Origin: Flavisolibacter nicotianae
GTDB taxonomy: Bacteria; Bacteroidota; Bacteroidia; Chitinophagales; Chitinophagaceae
Reading direction: 5' to 3'
Length of the DNA stretch: 64,000 bases
Assembly (NCBI RefSeq): GCF_003628535.1
Contig: NZ_RBCI01000008.1
Coordinates: 62,001 to 126,000, forward strand
The translations under genes and the position numbers were made by a program. The notes under the pieces were generated by a model. It made no database searches. It was given only the letters and a program-made list of their open reading frames with translations, and was not told the DNA's origin. How positions within the stretch are numbered: position 1 is the first letter of the stretch; each line of letters begins with the position of its first letter. Positions 63,817 to 64,000 of this stretch are shown here, piece after piece.

Positions 63817-64000
63817 TTACGGGGATGAAATGGTGGAGTGCTTTCGCTTCAGTACCCACCAAAAGCCTTTCACATTGGCCCGCCAGGAGGGCAGTAGTGC
63901 AACGAGTACCAGTTCTTCCAAAAGGTCGTAGGCCGTTAGAGCGGCGGCAACATGGAATAGCGTTACCGGCCATTCGTCGGAAAAAAAGAAGATGATCAGG
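63817..64000 (-). CDS. Membrane protein C-terminus, probably CDP-alcohol phosphatidyltransferase
   Basis: The last 60 codons and TAA stop of a gene that runs off the right edge. The visible part is LIIFFFSDEWPVTLFHVAAALTAYDLLEELVLVALLPSWRANVKGFWWVLKRK: a membrane helix pair followed by a basic tail. The order helix, acidic LLEELV, W-x-A-N-V-K-G and a final basic stretch is what I expect at the end of CDP-alcohol phosphatidyltransferase family proteins, which make phospholipids. The catalytic motif would lie outside the window, so this is a tentative call. It is convergent with ppsA. Confidence 0.5.
   Translation of the reverse strand, partial: LIIFFFSDEWPVTLFHVAAALTAYDLLEELVLVALLPSWRANVKGFWWVLKRKHSTISSP

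Overview
The window looks like a chromosomal segment of a Bacteroidota bacterium, most likely from the Chitinophagaceae or a close relative. Supporting signs are a SusC/SusD-type outer-membrane pair, a type IX secretion (T9SS) C-terminal domain, LytS/LytTR signalling, many exported sugar enzymes with Tat or lipoprotein signals, TAnnTTTG-like boxes before several starts, and moderate GC with frequent hairpin terminators. I saw no rRNA, tRNA, CRISPR array, phage or insertion sequence. Both ends cut through genes: the tail of a KDPG aldolase on the left and the tail of a probable membrane transferase on the right.

Layout. 1-2.7 kb: end of the KDPG aldolase, a hexuronate-type MFS transporter, a small HExxH protein and a RibD-like reductase. 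2.7-8 kb: dipeptidase E, small unknown proteins, a LytS/LytTR two-component system and L-lactate dehydrogenase. 8.2-14.2 kb: a SusC/SusD/lipoprotein operon and a small periplasmic protein. 14.4-19.5 kb: a four-PAS histidine kinase, a methyltransferase, an AT-rich YD-repeat lipoprotein and an aldose epimerase. 19.8-24.2 kb: a Gfo/Idh/MocA oxidoreductase, a Tat-exported TIM-barrel protein and altronate dehydratase. 24.3-33.8 kb (minus strand): a 1,963-residue subtilase-like secreted protein with a long VNGQLQAL octapeptide tract, then a TPR adenylate cyclase, then an HD-YitT-DUF2179 fusion. 34-39.7 kb: exonuclease III, then a probable ApbE / FGE-like / Gfo-Idh operon divergent from an exported TIM-barrel protein. 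39.9-47.4 kb: a sugar-acid block (hydroxypyruvate-isomerase-like protein, glycerate kinase, 2-hydroxyacid dehydrogenase, IlvD/Edd dehydratase, SDR, MFS permease). 47.8-53 kb: MscS channel, GH13 alpha-glucosidase, a small membrane protein, and an AT-rich GNAT + VOC pair. 53.3-64 kb: a very large BNR/VPS10-like secreted protein, a ThuA-glucose dehydrogenase-PKD-cytochrome c lipoprotein, a universal stress protein and PEP synthase.

How they fit together. Much of the window serves uptake and breakdown of sugars and sugar acids. The hexuronate carrier, altronate dehydratase and KDPG aldolase belong to the galacturonate/glucuronate route. The 40-47 kb block could turn a sugar acid and hydroxypyruvate into glycerate and 2-phosphoglycerate, and PEP synthase supplies PEP for gluconeogenesis. 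The several exported Gfo/Idh/MocA and TIM-barrel proteins plus the ThuA module recall the recently recognised 3-keto-sugar routes; this is inference.

The most unusual object is the 27.9-33.8 kb gene. Its octapeptide tract appears to sit inside an MBG-type domain, its subtilase site shows DEG where HG is expected, and it lies just upstream of a nucleotide cyclase and an HD-domain membrane protein on the same strand.
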